Source: Bradyrhizobium sp. Gha
GTDB taxonomy: Bacteria; Pseudomonadota; Alphaproteobacteria; Rhizobiales; Xanthobacteraceae
Assembly: GCF_900113735.1 (NCBI RefSeq)
Contig: NZ_FOQM01000004.1
Coordinates: 186,001 to 250,000 of the forward strand
Length of the DNA stretch: 64,000 nt
Direction: 5' to 3'
Shown here: positions 26,365 to 35,028 of the stretch, in pieces
Numbering within the stretch: the first letter of the stretch is position 1
Layout: each line of letters begins with the position of its first letter
Notes under the pieces: generated by a model
What the model was told of the DNA's origin: nothing
The model's database searches: none
Seen by the model: the letters and a program-made list of their open reading frames with translations, nothing else
Position numbers and translations under genes: made by a program

Positions 26365-27249
26365 ATGGCTAACGGCAAGCGTGTCGCCGTCACCGGCGCA
26401 CTCGGCAAAATCGGCACGGTCCTCGTCCCCTATCTGCGGGACAAGGGCTATGAGGTTTTCCTAATTGACGACATCGCGCCATCCGATCCGAAGGAAGCCG
26501 CGATTGTCGCCGACCTCACCGACTTCGGCCAAGCGCTCGACGCTCTGTCGTCGATCGGCGCCGATACTTATGCTCGCGCGGAGCCCAAGGCATTCGACGC
26601 GATCGTGCATCTGGCCAGCATGCCCCACCCGCGCATGAAGCCGGATGCCGAAGAGCTGCGCATCAACATGATGGCGACCTATAACGTGTTCGAGTCTGCG
26701 CGCCGTCTCGGCATCAAGAACGTCATCTGGAGCGCGAGCGAGGTCGCCACCGGCATACCCTACGACAAAACCGCCGCTCCCTATGTCCCCGTCGACGAGG
26801 CCTATCCGATGCGAGGCTACAACGTCTATTCGCTGACTAAAGTGCTCGGCGAGGAGATGGCGCGCCAGTTTTGTCTCAACGATCCCGAGATGCGCATCAC
26901 TTGCCTTCGCCTCTCCAATGTCATGAACCCCGAGGAGTATGAGGGGTTCGAGAAGTGGCAGGACGACTCCACCAAGCGTCTCTGGAACTTCTGGACCTAC
27001 ATCGACAATCGCGACGTAGCTCAGGCGGTTGCGCTGGCGATCGAACATGATGTCCGCGGCAAGGACGAGTTTTTCATCGCCAACGATGAAACGGTGATGC
27101 GGACTTCGACCACCGAGCTGCTCGACAGGCACTTTCCGAATATCGAGCGCCGCAAGGCGTTCAGCGGCAACGAGGCGGTCATCTCAAACGAGAAGGCCAA
27201 GCGAGTGCTCGGCTATCAGCCGCAGCATCGCTGGACCGACAAGAAGTAG
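26365..27249 (+). CDS. NAD-dependent epimerase/dehydratase (extended SDR), second copy
   Basis: A 294-residue extended SDR with GALGKIGTVLV at residue 9, VHLASMPHPRMKPD, and catalytic Tyr-Lys in NVYSLTKVLGEEMARQF (about 154). It shares the C-terminal pattern SGNEAVISNEKAKRVLGYQP with the minus-strand epimerase at 21244. A uronate or aldose dehydrogenase or an epimerase role is possible. It is first in the plus-strand block and 10 nt upstream of the beta-keto acid cleavage enzyme, so a sugar-acid to keto-acid sequence is plausible. Confidence 0.88.
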   Translation: MANGKRVAVTGALGKIGTVLVPYLRDKGYEVFLIDDIAPSDPKEAAIVADLTDFGQALDALSSIGADTYARAEPKAFDAIVHLASMPHPRMKPDAEELRINMMATYNVFESARRLGIKNVIWSASEVATGIPYDKTAAPYVPVDEAYPMRGYNVYSLTKVLGEEMARQFCLNDPEMRITCLRLSNVMNPEEYEGFEKWQDDSTKRLWNFWTYIDNRDVAQAVALAIEHDVRGKDEFFIANDETVMRTSTTELLDRHFPNIERRKAFSGNEAVISNEKAKRVLGYQPQHRWTDKK

Positions 27250-27259
27250 GCCCCGAGTG

Positions 27260-28132
27260 ATGGCGCGCAAACCGCTCATCATCGAGGCTCGGATCAACGA
27301 GTACACGCCGCGTAGCGAGAACAGGCACATCCCGTTCTCGCCATTGGAGATCGGCGAAGCTGCGGCGCGTGCTTGCCGGGCAGGTGCCAGCATCGTCCAT
27401 TTCCACGCACGTCACGGCGATGGCTCACCCGACCACCGTGCCGAGACCTATGCAGCGGCGATCCGCGCCATCCGCGAGCGGTGCGATGTCCTGGTCTATC
27501 CAACGCTCGGTCAGGTTACTGCGGGCGGGGAGGATGAGGATCGGATCAGGCATATCGAGGCGCTGGCGGGCGATCCCGCCACACGTCCCGATATCGCGCC
27601 GATCGATACCGGCAGCACCAACATCGACCGCTTCAAGGACGGCGGGTTTCGCTCTGGCGAGCGGACCTATGTGAACCGCACCGGGACGCTGCGCTTCTTC
27701 GCCGAACGGCTGCGCACGCTTGGCGTCAAACCGCAGTTCGTCAGTTGGGCTGTCCCCTTTACGCGTATGTTCGAGGCACTTCGTGAGACCGGCCTCGTCG
27801 ACGCCCCTGCCTGGTTCGTCTTCGAGTTGACGGGTGGCGGTATTTTGGGCGGCCACCCGGGCACGATCGACGGCCTGGAGGCACATCTACGCTTCCTTCC
27901 CGGCGGACCGCTCGAATGGTCCGTCTCGAACAAGATCGGCAACGTGACCAGCCAGGCCGCGCTCGCAATCGAGCGCGACGGCCATGTCTCGGCCGGCCTC
28001 GGCGACTATGGTTGGCCGGAACTCGGCTGCCCGGAGACCGGCGCCGTTATCCAGTTCATCGCCAACCTATCACGCGCCATGGGACGCGAGGTGGCTTCAG
28101 TGGCGCAAACCCGGGACATGCTTGATCTGTGA
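27260..28132 (+). CDS. Beta-keto acid cleavage enzyme (BKACE, DUF849 family), copy 1
   Basis: A 290-residue TIM-barrel protein. Family marks: IIEARINEYTPR at the start, the zinc-binding HFHARHGDG near residue 50, PTLGQ near 84, and a C-terminal GLGDYGWPELG. BKACE enzymes react a beta-keto acid with acetyl-CoA, giving acetoacetate and a new CoA ester. ATG at 27260, directly after GTG at 27257, which is another possible start. A paralog with the same N-terminal motif is at 57050-57934. The keto acid substrate is unknown. Confidence 0.88.
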   Translation: MARKPLIIEARINEYTPRSENRHIPFSPLEIGEAAARACRAGASIVHFHARHGDGSPDHRAETYAAAIRAIRERCDVLVYPTLGQVTAGGEDEDRIRHIEALAGDPATRPDIAPIDTGSTNIDRFKDGGFRSGERTYVNRTGTLRFFAERLRTLGVKPQFVSWAVPFTRMFEALRETGLVDAPAWFVFELTGGGILGGHPGTIDGLEAHLRFLPGGPLEWSVSNKIGNVTSQAALAIERDGHVSAGLGDYGWPELGCPETGAVIQFIANLSRAMGREVASVAQTRDMLDL

Positions 28133-28160
28133 TCCGGGCAGCACGAGAAAGACAAGGATC

Positions 28161-28790
28161 ATGATACAAGACAAGGTTGTCGCCGCCCCGCAGGGCGTGG
28201 CGCTCGCGCAGATCGCGCTCGATCTGGGTGGCCTCTTTATCGGAACCGGCGAGTTCGCCGCCATGGGACTTCTGCCCGGCATGGCGCAGTCGGCCGGAGC
28301 CTCCATCCCACAGGCAGGCAATTTCATCAGCGCCTATGCGCTCGGCGTCGTTATCGGCGCGCCGGTCCTTGCCAATGATCGTCGGCAACATCACCGGCGG
28401 GTGGCTCGCGGACCGGGCGCTGATCCCGTCGATTTTCGGCATCATCGTCTGGAACATCGTGTTCCTCGCGCTGTTCTTTCTCGCCGCACACAACCCGATC
28501 CTCGCCGGTGGGTCGCTCTTCATGATCGGCGTCGGCTCCGCGGCCGTGCCTGCGCTTCAGGCGCGGCTTATGGACGTGCACGCCACGCGCAGTCCTTGGC
28601 CGCCGCGATGAACCATTCGGGTTTCAACCTGTCCAACGCGATCGGCTCTTGGATGGGCGGGCTCGCGATCGCAGCCGGCTATGGCTGGGCGTCGACCGGC
28701 CTCGTCGGTGCCGCGCTGGCGGGCGGGTTGGGGATCATGACAATCTCGGTGCTGCTGATGCGCGTTGCTGCCCCTTTTCAGGAGACGAAA
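28161..28790 (+). pseudogene. MFS transporter remnant 1 (internal deletion and frameshift)
   Basis: The start (ATG 28161, after AAGGATC) encodes a normal MFS N-terminus with LGGLFIGTGEFAAMGLLPGMA and ISAYALGVVIGAPVLA. At about 28375 the homology jumps to another frame and to a C-terminal half: NITGGWLADR, IVWNIVFLALFF, SAAVPALQARLMDVHA. Near 28585-28595 it returns to the first frame, with MNHSGFNLSNAIGSWMGGLAIAAGYGW. Roughly half of a normal 390-residue transporter is missing between the two parts. The remaining first-frame reading runs into the next gene. This looks like a dead DHA1-type (AraJ-like) exporter; a sequencing error could explain the frameshift but not the missing middle. Confidence 0.8.
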
Positions 28791-28791
28791 C

Positions 28792-29490
28792 ATGAAGCCT
28801 CACGTCATCTGCCACATGATGAGCCCGCTCGACGGTCAGCTCGTCGTCGATCAGTGGAGCCCGTCGACGGGCCGCTCGTCGGACGATCTGGTTGCCGAAT
28901 ATGACCGGGTGCACGACGAGCTCGAATGTGACGCCTGGATCGCCGGGCGCGCGGTCGGTGAAGAGTTCGCGGATGGCGAGCCCCATCAACCGAGCGATCA
29001 TGGCGAGGTCGGAAGGCCGGTCCACATCAGCCGTGCCGGTGCCGATGATTACGCCATCCTGATCGATCAGGATGGCAAGCTCCACTGGACGGGCCCTGAG
29101 ACCTACGGCGCGCCGATCATCATGGTTCTCGGCCGCGATGTACCGGACGCGCATCTGGCGGAGCTCGCCGCCGACGGCATCTCCTACATCGTCGCCGAAG
29201 ACGACACGATCGACCTTGCCGCGGTCCTCGAGATCCTCGCCGATCGCTTCGGGATCAGGCGCTTGCTCCTGGAAGGCGGCAGCCACACCAACGGGACGTT
29301 TTTCAAGGCCGGGCTCGTCGACGAGATCAGCCTGCTTCTCTTCCCTGCGATCGGCGGGCGCAGTGGCGGTCGGACCTTGTTCGAGGCCGGTCCCGATGGG
29401 CTTGCCGACCATGTTCGCCTCTCGATCAGCGCGAACGAAATGCGGCGCAATGGCATCGTCCACCTCCGCTACTCCGTCTCCTACGTCTGA
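28792..29490 (+). CDS. Dihydrofolate reductase/RibD C-terminal domain family protein
   Basis: A 232-residue RibD-C/DHFR-like protein: N-terminal VICHMMSPLDGQLV, central WIAGRAVGEEFA, and C-terminal RLLLEGGSHTNGTFFKAGLVDEISLLLFP, which is the conserved NADPH-binding and closing part. Free-standing members of this family reduce pterin-, flavin- or sugar-like substrates with NADPH, but few are characterised. ATG at 28792 with GGAGACGAAAC upstream; the end of the broken MFS gene lies directly before it. It probably shared an operon with the intact ancestor of that gene. Confidence 0.85.
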   Translation: MKPHVICHMMSPLDGQLVVDQWSPSTGRSSDDLVAEYDRVHDELECDAWIAGRAVGEEFADGEPHQPSDHGEVGRPVHISRAGADDYAILIDQDGKLHWTGPETYGAPIIMVLGRDVPDAHLAELAADGISYIVAEDDTIDLAAVLEILADRFGIRRLLLEGGSHTNGTFFKAGLVDEISLLLFPAIGGRSGGRTLFEAGPDGLADHVRLSISANEMRRNGIVHLRYSVSYV

Positions 29491-29524
29491 GACGGCTTCC
29501 CCACAGCGTTTTGAGGAGCATCTC

Positions 29525-30358
29525 ATGAAGACATGGTTCATCACCGGCGCTTCGCGCGGCTTTGGTCACGAAGTGGCCTTAGAGGCGCTTCGCCGCGGCG
29601 ACCGCATCGTGGCAACCGCTCGTTCCCTCGACGCGCTCGACGATGTGGTCGCGATCGATCCCGAACGCGTCGCGGTCGCCCAGCTCGACGTCACCAAGCG
29701 GGATGAGATCTCGCGTAGCATCAAGATCGCGCGCGAGCGCTTCGGTAACATCGACATTCTCTTCAACAATGCCGGCATCGGCTATTTCGCCGCGGTAGAG
29801 GAGAGTGACGACGCAAACGTCCGTCGCCTCATGGAGGTCAACGTCTTCGGCCTCGCGGCGGTGACAAAGGCGTGGCTGCCGCACCTGCGCGAACAGCGGT
29901 CCGGCCTGATCCTCAACACCTCCTCGATCGGTGGCATCCGGTCCTTTCCCGCCGTCGGCTGGTACAACGCCTCGAAATTCGCGGTAGAAGGCCTTTCCGA
30001 AGCGCTGGCGCAGGAGATTGAACCGCTCGGCATCAAGGTTGTGATCGTCGAGCCCGGTCCATTCGCGACCGACTGGGCGGGCAATTCGGCGGCCGAGGTG
30101 TCGGGCCCTCACGCAATCGCCGACTATGATCAAACCGCCGGCAAGCAGCGCCGAAGCTTCCGCGAGAACGTAGGCCAGGAGCCCGGCGACCCCGCCAAAG
30201 CCGCGCGCGTCATCGTCGATGTCGCGCACGATGATCATCCACCACTGCGCCTGCCGCTCGGCAATTTCGGCTACGACGGCATGCTCGAGAAGTTCGACAT
30301 GGTCCGCAAGGATGTGGCGGCCCGAGAGGCGGCCAGCCGCAGTGCCGACCGCGGCTGA
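29525..30358 (+). CDS. SDR-family oxidoreductase (classical)
   Basis: A 277-residue short-chain dehydrogenase: cofactor motif FITGASRGFGHE at residue 5, NNAGIGYF near 84, and catalytic Ser...YNASK in SSIGGIRSFPAVGWYNASK (about 140-158). This SDR subtype (FITGASRGFG, VARRS-like) is usually NADP-dependent. The ATG at 29525 has GAGGAGCAT upstream; the open frame back to 29072 is only overlap with the previous gene. It lies 34 nt after the RibD-C gene and 10 nt before the HAD gene. Confidence 0.88.
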   Translation: MKTWFITGASRGFGHEVALEALRRGDRIVATARSLDALDDVVAIDPERVAVAQLDVTKRDEISRSIKIARERFGNIDILFNNAGIGYFAAVEESDDANVRRLMEVNVFGLAAVTKAWLPHLREQRSGLILNTSSIGGIRSFPAVGWYNASKFAVEGLSEALAQEIEPLGIKVVIVEPGPFATDWAGNSAAEVSGPHAIADYDQTAGKQRRSFRENVGQEPGDPAKAARVIVDVAHDDHPPLRLPLGNFGYDGMLEKFDMVRKDVAAREAASRSADRG

Positions 30359-30368
30359 GGAGCCAGTG

Positions 30369-31097
30369 ATGCCCATAGACTTCTCCACGGTCGGCTTTCT
30401 CGGGTTCGACGTCTTCGGCACCGTCGTCGACTGGCGTACGGGCATTGCACGTGCGGCCGCGCCGTTCCTTGCCAGGCACGGCATCGAGGTGGACCCACTC
30501 GTCTTCGCTGATGAATGGCGGGCCCTCTACCAGCCCTCCATGCAGAAGGTGCGGGCCGGCGAACGCCCCTGGGTCAAGCTTGAGGTTCTCAATCGCGAGA
30601 ACCTCGAAACGGTGCTGAGCCGGCACGACGCGGATTTCGGCCCGATTTCCGATGCGGAGCTCGTTGACCTCAACAAGGCATGGGAGCGGCTGGATCCCTG
30701 GCCGGACTCGTTGGAGGGGCTGACCCGCCTCAAGCGCCACTTCGCGCTCGGCCCGTTGTCGAACGGCCATATCGCGGGAATGCTCAACCTGGCACGGTTC
30801 GGTGGCCTCCCATGGGACGTCATCACCGGGGCCGAGGTCACGAAGAGCTACAAGCCGATGCCGCAGACCTACCTGCGCTCGGCGGACGCGGTTGGTCTGC
30901 GTCCAGACCAGGTCGGAATGGTCGCCGCGCACAATGATGATTTGAAGGCTGCTCGCGCTGCGGGGCTCCGCACCGTCTTCGTGCGCCGTCCTCACGAGCA
31001 CGGCCCCAACCAGACCACCGATCTCGCTGCCAAGGAAAGTTGGGACGTGATTGCCGAAAGCCTGACCGAGGCGGCCGACGCGCTCGGCTGCAACTGA
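30369..31097 (+). CDS. HAD-superfamily hydrolase, type II haloacid dehalogenase-like, second copy
   Basis: A 242-residue HAD enzyme with nucleophile Asp in GFDVFGTVVDWR (near 13), PLSNGHIAGM, Lys in TKSYKPMPQTYL and AAHNDDLKAARAAG as motif III. It parallels the HAD at 9566-10285 in length and motifs, including the unusual AAHN in place of SSN, so the pair probably share a reaction type. ATG 30369 has GAGGAGCC upstream. It sits inside an SDR-rich block; the substrate is unknown. Confidence 0.86.
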   Translation: MPIDFSTVGFLGFDVFGTVVDWRTGIARAAAPFLARHGIEVDPLVFADEWRALYQPSMQKVRAGERPWVKLEVLNRENLETVLSRHDADFGPISDAELVDLNKAWERLDPWPDSLEGLTRLKRHFALGPLSNGHIAGMLNLARFGGLPWDVITGAEVTKSYKPMPQTYLRSADAVGLRPDQVGMVAAHNDDLKAARAAGLRTVFVRRPHEHGPNQTTDLAAKESWDVIAESLTEAADALGCN

Positions 31098-31116
31098 ACC
31101 TTAAAGGAGAAATCGC

Positions 31117-31932
31117 ATGACGAACCCCGACATTCGTCCGCTTGCGCTCGTCACCGGCGCATCCAGCGGCATCGGCTATGAGCTGGCGCGCCTGTTCGCA
31201 GCCGACGGCCACGACGTCATCATCACTGCGACCGGCACCAACGGTGACCTGAACCGTACCGCGGATGCTGTCCGCGCGACCGGTGTTGAGGCAATCATCG
31301 TCGAAGCCGACCTCACCGACTACGCTGGAGTCGAGAAGCTCGCCGATGCGGTCAAGCAGACCGGTCGCCCCTTGGCCGCCGCGGCGCTCAATGCCGGCGT
31401 CGATGTCGGCGGCTATTTCGTCGGCCAGACTGATCTCGCGGCCGAGATCAAGATGATCCAGCTCAACGTGACTTCGCAAGTTCACCTCACCAAGCGCCTG
31501 CTGCCCGACATGGTGAAGCGCGGAGAGGGCAAGCTGCTCTATACCGCCTCGATCTCGGGCACGATGCCGACGCCTTATGAGGCAGTATATGGCGGCACCA
31601 AGGCGTTCCTGATCTCCTTCGTAGAGTCCGTGAAGGAGGAGAACAAGGACAGCGGCGTCACTTTCACCCTGCTTCTGCCGGGTGAGGTCGATACCCCCTT
31701 CTGGCATCGCGCCGGCATGGACACGACCGAGCTAGGCCTCGGTGTGAAGGCCGCGCCGACCAAGGTCGCGCATGAAGGCTATGAAGCGATGAAAGCGGGC
31801 AAAGACCGCATCGTCTCGGGCAAGCCCGGCAGCAAGTTCATCGGTCACGTCGTCAACAACATCCTCCCCGACACGTTCAAGGCCGCGGCGCATGCAGGCG
31901 GCGCCGAGCCCGGCTCGGGCCTAAAGGACTGA
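31117..31932 (+). CDS. SDR-family oxidoreductase
   Basis: A 271-residue short-chain dehydrogenase: VTGASSGIGYELARLF at residue 10, LNAGVDVGGYF replacing the usual NNAG, and catalytic Ser-Tyr-Lys in TASISGTMPTPYEAVYGGTKAFL (about 143-165). ATG at 31117 with AAGGAGAAATCGC upstream. The change NNAG to LNAG removes a conserved Asn that usually stabilises the central sheet, which is seen in some subfamilies. Third oxidoreductase of the plus-strand block. Confidence 0.88.
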   Translation: MTNPDIRPLALVTGASSGIGYELARLFAADGHDVIITATGTNGDLNRTADAVRATGVEAIIVEADLTDYAGVEKLADAVKQTGRPLAAAALNAGVDVGGYFVGQTDLAAEIKMIQLNVTSQVHLTKRLLPDMVKRGEGKLLYTASISGTMPTPYEAVYGGTKAFLISFVESVKEENKDSGVTFTLLLPGEVDTPFWHRAGMDTTELGLGVKAAPTKVAHEGYEAMKAGKDRIVSGKPGSKFIGHVVNNILPDTFKAAAHAGGAEPGSGLKD

Positions 31933-32007
31933 GCACGGTGATGCTGGTAAACACAGCATCCATTGCGGCGCCCCGAGCGGGGTCGCCCCGGCCCATCACC
32001 GCAGGGT

Positions 32008-32376
32008 ATGGCAGGGGCGCAATTCATTCTGCACCTGGGCGGGTTGTTTATCCGCACCGGTGAGTTCGCCGCGACGGGGCTCCTGCGGGACTTCGCGCGC
32101 TCGGTCGACGTCAGCTTCCCGGAATTCGGTCATCTCATCAGTGCCTATGGATTGGATTTGGTGGTCGGCTCGCTAGTGCTCGCAGTGACGACGGCAAGCG
32201 CGTTGTCAGCAAGCACGTTCGCTACCGCTGTGTCATCGAGACGAGCACGCTGCGCGCCTGAGCGCAGTCGTCCGGATCTCATCACCAGGACCAAAGCCAT
32301 GAACACCATTGACGACCATGCAATCGCAGATGGACGGCTGATCTCGCCGCCCGACCTCGGCCCCGAATGGAATTGA
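32008..32376 (+). pseudogene. MFS transporter remnant 2 (N-terminal fragment only)
   Basis: About 55 residues from ATG 32008 match the N-terminus of remnant 1: LGGLFIRTGEFAATGLL, then DFARSVD and HLISAYGLDLVVGSLVLAV. Past about 32190 the reading frame loses any membrane or MFS character and runs on to a stop at 32376. The part that survives ends at nearly the same residue as the N-terminal block of remnant 1. It has no C-terminal half nearby. A small secreted or membrane peptide product is possible but unlikely. Confidence 0.7.
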
Positions 32377-32426
32377 TCGCGAGCCGCTCTGAGGCGCGGC
32401 CCAGGCAAGCTGTCAACAACGGAGAC

Positions 32427-33176
32427 ATGACCATGAAGTATCTGGAGAATGCCGTTACCGTCATATCAGGCGCCGCGTCCGGAATCGGTGCCGCGTCCAG
32501 CCGGCGTCTGGCCGGAGCGGGCGCGCGCATGGTGCTCGGTGACATCGACGAGGGCGGCCTCAAGAAGTTGGTGGCCGATATCGACTCCGCGGGCGGCAAG
32601 GCCGTCTACAAGGTGACTGATGTTACCCATGTAGAGGATTTCGAATCGCTCGTCGCGCTGGCGGAGAGCACCTACGGCCCCGTGGACATTCTGGTGAACA
32701 ACGCCGGCCTGATGCTTTTCTCGTACTGGGAGGAGCGTGCGATCGCGGACTGGGACAAGATGATCGATGTCAACCTGCGCGGGTATCTGCACGGCATCGC
32801 CGCCGTCCTTCCTTCCATGCTCGAACGCAAGGCGGGTCGCATCCTCAACATCGATTCCGTTGCAGGCCACCGTGCCGGTGAAGCAGGCGGAGTCTATGCC
32901 GCGACCAAGTTCTTCATCCAAGGAATGACAGAGAGCCTGCGCAAAGAGGTCGGTGCCTCTCACGGCATCCAGGTTGGAATGGTAAGCCCCGGCGTGATCG
33001 ATACGGGCTGGCCCTACAAGCTACGCGATGGCAGGGCGAAGGACGTCGCCATCGATCTCTCCAGGCAGGCAATCAAGCCGGAGGCTGTGGCCGAAGCAGT
33101 GGTTTTCGCGCTGAACCAGCCGCCAAGCGTCGCAATCAACGAGGTCATTGTCACTCCTGTCGATCAGGGCTGGTGA
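32427..33176 (+). CDS. SDR-family oxidoreductase
   Basis: A 249-residue short-chain dehydrogenase: ISGAASGIGAASSRRL at residue 13, DILVNNAGLMLF near 87, and catalytic Ser-Tyr-Lys in NIDSVAGHRAGEAGGVYAATKFF (about 137-160). The glycine motif begins ISGAASGIG rather than VTG. ATG at 32427; a second ATG at 32433 has better spacing from GGAG, so the mature start may be two codons later. Last gene of the plus-strand block and convergent with another SDR; the 100 nt between them show no clear terminator. Confidence 0.88.
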   Translation: MTMKYLENAVTVISGAASGIGAASSRRLAGAGARMVLGDIDEGGLKKLVADIDSAGGKAVYKVTDVTHVEDFESLVALAESTYGPVDILVNNAGLMLFSYWEERAIADWDKMIDVNLRGYLHGIAAVLPSMLERKAGRILNIDSVAGHRAGEAGGVYAATKFFIQGMTESLRKEVGASHGIQVGMVSPGVIDTGWPYKLRDGRAKDVAIDLSRQAIKPEAVAEAVVFALNQPPSVAINEVIVTPVDQGW

Positions 33177-33276
33177 ACCTGCGATTGAAAGGCATTTTGA
33201 GCTTTAACCTACTTCTCTCTCGAGTTTGCCTGCGTTCTGGCTGCGGTTGATGGTCCGGTAGGCCTTCAACGCTGAG

Positions 33277-34026
33277 TCAGACCGCAGTCATACCGCCATC
33301 AACCACCAATTCGGAGCCCGTCATGTAGCTCGATCCGTCGGACGCCAAGAATATGAGCGCCGCCGACACTTCCGAGCACTCTCCAGGTCTTGCCATAAGC
33401 GTACTTCCCAGGATGAGCCGCGTCTTCTCCGGGTCTGAGAAGTAATCCTCATTGAGGGGCGTCCTGATCGTGCCGGGGTGTATCGAATTCACTCTGATCC
33501 CATGCTGCCACAGGTCGACGGCGGCAGCCTTGGTGAGCATGCGGATGGCCCCTTTTGTCGCAGAGTAGCCGGTCATGCCCGGCATGTTCGCGACGATTCC
33601 AGACACTGATGACACGTTAACGATCGAGCCTCCGCCGGCCCGCTTCATGCTGGAAGCGACCAACTTGCATCCGAGGAACGTACCAGTGACGTTGACCTCA
33701 TACAGCCTTCGAAAGTCCACGACGGAGAGGTTCTCGATCGTGTCGCGGATGAATATTCCCGCATTATTGACCAGTACGTTGACACACCCGAAGGCGCGCT
33801 CCGCCTCAACAACAACGTTGCTCCACGACCCCTCCTCGACGACGTCGTGATCGACGAATATTGCCTTACCGCCGGACGCCGATATTTCATCGGCAACACG
33901 ACGACCATTCACTGCGTCGACATCGGTGAGGACCACTGCCGCATGTTGCGCCGCAAACTCGCGGGCATGGATCTCGCCCATTCCTTTGCCGGCCCCTGTG
34001 ACGATAGCAATCTTTCCAGCAAGCAC
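33277..34026 (-). CDS. SDR-family oxidoreductase (sugar/polyol dehydrogenase type)
   Basis: A 249-residue classical SDR: VTGAGKGMGEIHAREFA at residue 9, VNVLVNNAGIF near 84, catalytic SVSGIVANMPGMTGYSATKGA (about 138-158), and the C-terminus GSELVVDGGMTAV typical of 3-oxoacyl-ACP reductase-like sugar dehydrogenases. The start is GTG at 34026 with GGAGAG 7 nt before; no closer ATG exists. It follows the SMP-30 lactonase gene by 42 nt in the ABC2 operon, so it may oxidise the imported sugar to the lactone that SMP-30 opens. Confidence 0.88.
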   Translation of the reverse strand: MLAGKIAIVTGAGKGMGEIHAREFAAQHAAVVLTDVDAVNGRRVADEISASGGKAIFVDHDVVEEGSWSNVVVEAERAFGCVNVLVNNAGIFIRDTIENLSVVDFRRLYEVNVTGTFLGCKLVASSMKRAGGGSIVNVSSVSGIVANMPGMTGYSATKGAIRMLTKAAAVDLWQHGIRVNSIHPGTIRTPLNEDYFSDPEKTRLILGSTLMARPGECSEVSAALIFLASDGSSYMTGSELVVDGGMTAV

Positions 34027-34068
34027 TTTAACTCTCCTCGTCTCATCCAGTCGCGCTTCCGGCGCTCG

Positions 34069-35028
34069 TCAAATCCCTGTCGTGTTGAGACACACGGCGT
34101 AAATCGAGGTGCTCGCCGCCATGAACAGCCGGTTCTTGCGACGCCCGCCAAAACAAACGTTCGCACAGGTCTCTGGGAGATGAATCTTTCCGGTCAAGGC
34201 GCCCTCCGCGGAGTAGCACCGCACGCCATCTTCAGCGGGGTCCGCCCACCCCATGCTGCACCAGACATTTCCATGAACGTCGATACGCAAACCGTCCGTA
34301 AACCCCGGAGCGAAATCATCGGCAAACAGAGCGCCGTTCCGCAGACGCCCATCAACCACGTCGAAGACACGAATATGGGACGGGCCGCCATCCGTTATTC
34401 CGCTATCGACGACATAGAGACGCGATTCGTCCGGAGATAGGGCGAGGCCGTTAGGCCGCACGAAATCATCCGCAACCACCTGGAGGGATCCGGTGGGATC
34501 CAGCCGGTAGACTGCCCGAGGAAGCTCAGCTTCCTGCTTGATACCCTCATAGTCGCTGTCGATGCCGTAGCCGGGGTCGGTAAACCACACGGCACCGTCG
34601 GAGGCCACAATCACGTCGTTGGGCGAACTAAGACGTTTGCCTTCATAGCGATCCGCCAGCACGGTGATACGACCGTCCAGCTCAGTGCGGGTCACGCGTC
34701 GAAGGTGCTCGCAGCTGACAAGGCGTCCGCTTTGGTCACGGGTATGGCCATTGGCATAGTTCGAGGGACATCGGAACATTCCAAGATGTCCATCCGCCTC
34801 AAGCCAGCGATAAATCCGATTGTTCGGAATATCGCTGAAAAGAAGACTGCCGTTATCCCCGAAGTAGACGGGCCCCTCGACCCATCCAAAGCCCGTCGCA
34901 AGACGCTCGATAGGTGCGTTTCCGATCTTATACGTGAACCGACGATCGAGCGGTTCGACGCCCACGACGGGGTATCGCAAGCTGTTCTCGATTGGACCAA
35001 GGCCAAGACCCACAGCTGCCTCCCGCAC
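34069..35028 (-). CDS. SMP-30/gluconolactonase family hydrolase
   Basis: A 319-residue six-bladed propeller lactonase. Metal ligands are expected in GFGWVEGPVYF (Glu, near 50), SSPNDVIVASDGAVWFTDP (Asn, near 135), and NGLALSPDESRLYVVDS with Asp near 235 (FTDGLRIDVHGNVWCSMGWAD). It hydrolyses sugar 1,4- or 1,5-lactones to aldonic acids. The GTG start at 35028 follows the permease TGA stop directly, giving coupled translation. It belongs to the ABC2 operon between the permease and the SDR. Confidence 0.9.
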   Translation of the reverse strand: MREAAVGLGLGPIENSLRYPVVGVEPLDRRFTYKIGNAPIERLATGFGWVEGPVYFGDNGSLLFSDIPNNRIYRWLEADGHLGMFRCPSNYANGHTRDQSGRLVSCEHLRRVTRTELDGRITVLADRYEGKRLSSPNDVIVASDGAVWFTDPGYGIDSDYEGIKQEAELPRAVYRLDPTGSLQVVADDFVRPNGLALSPDESRLYVVDSGITDGGPSHIRVFDVVDGRLRNGALFADDFAPGFTDGLRIDVHGNVWCSMGWADPAEDGVRCYSAEGALTGKIHLPETCANVCFGGRRKNRLFMAASTSIYAVCLNTTGI

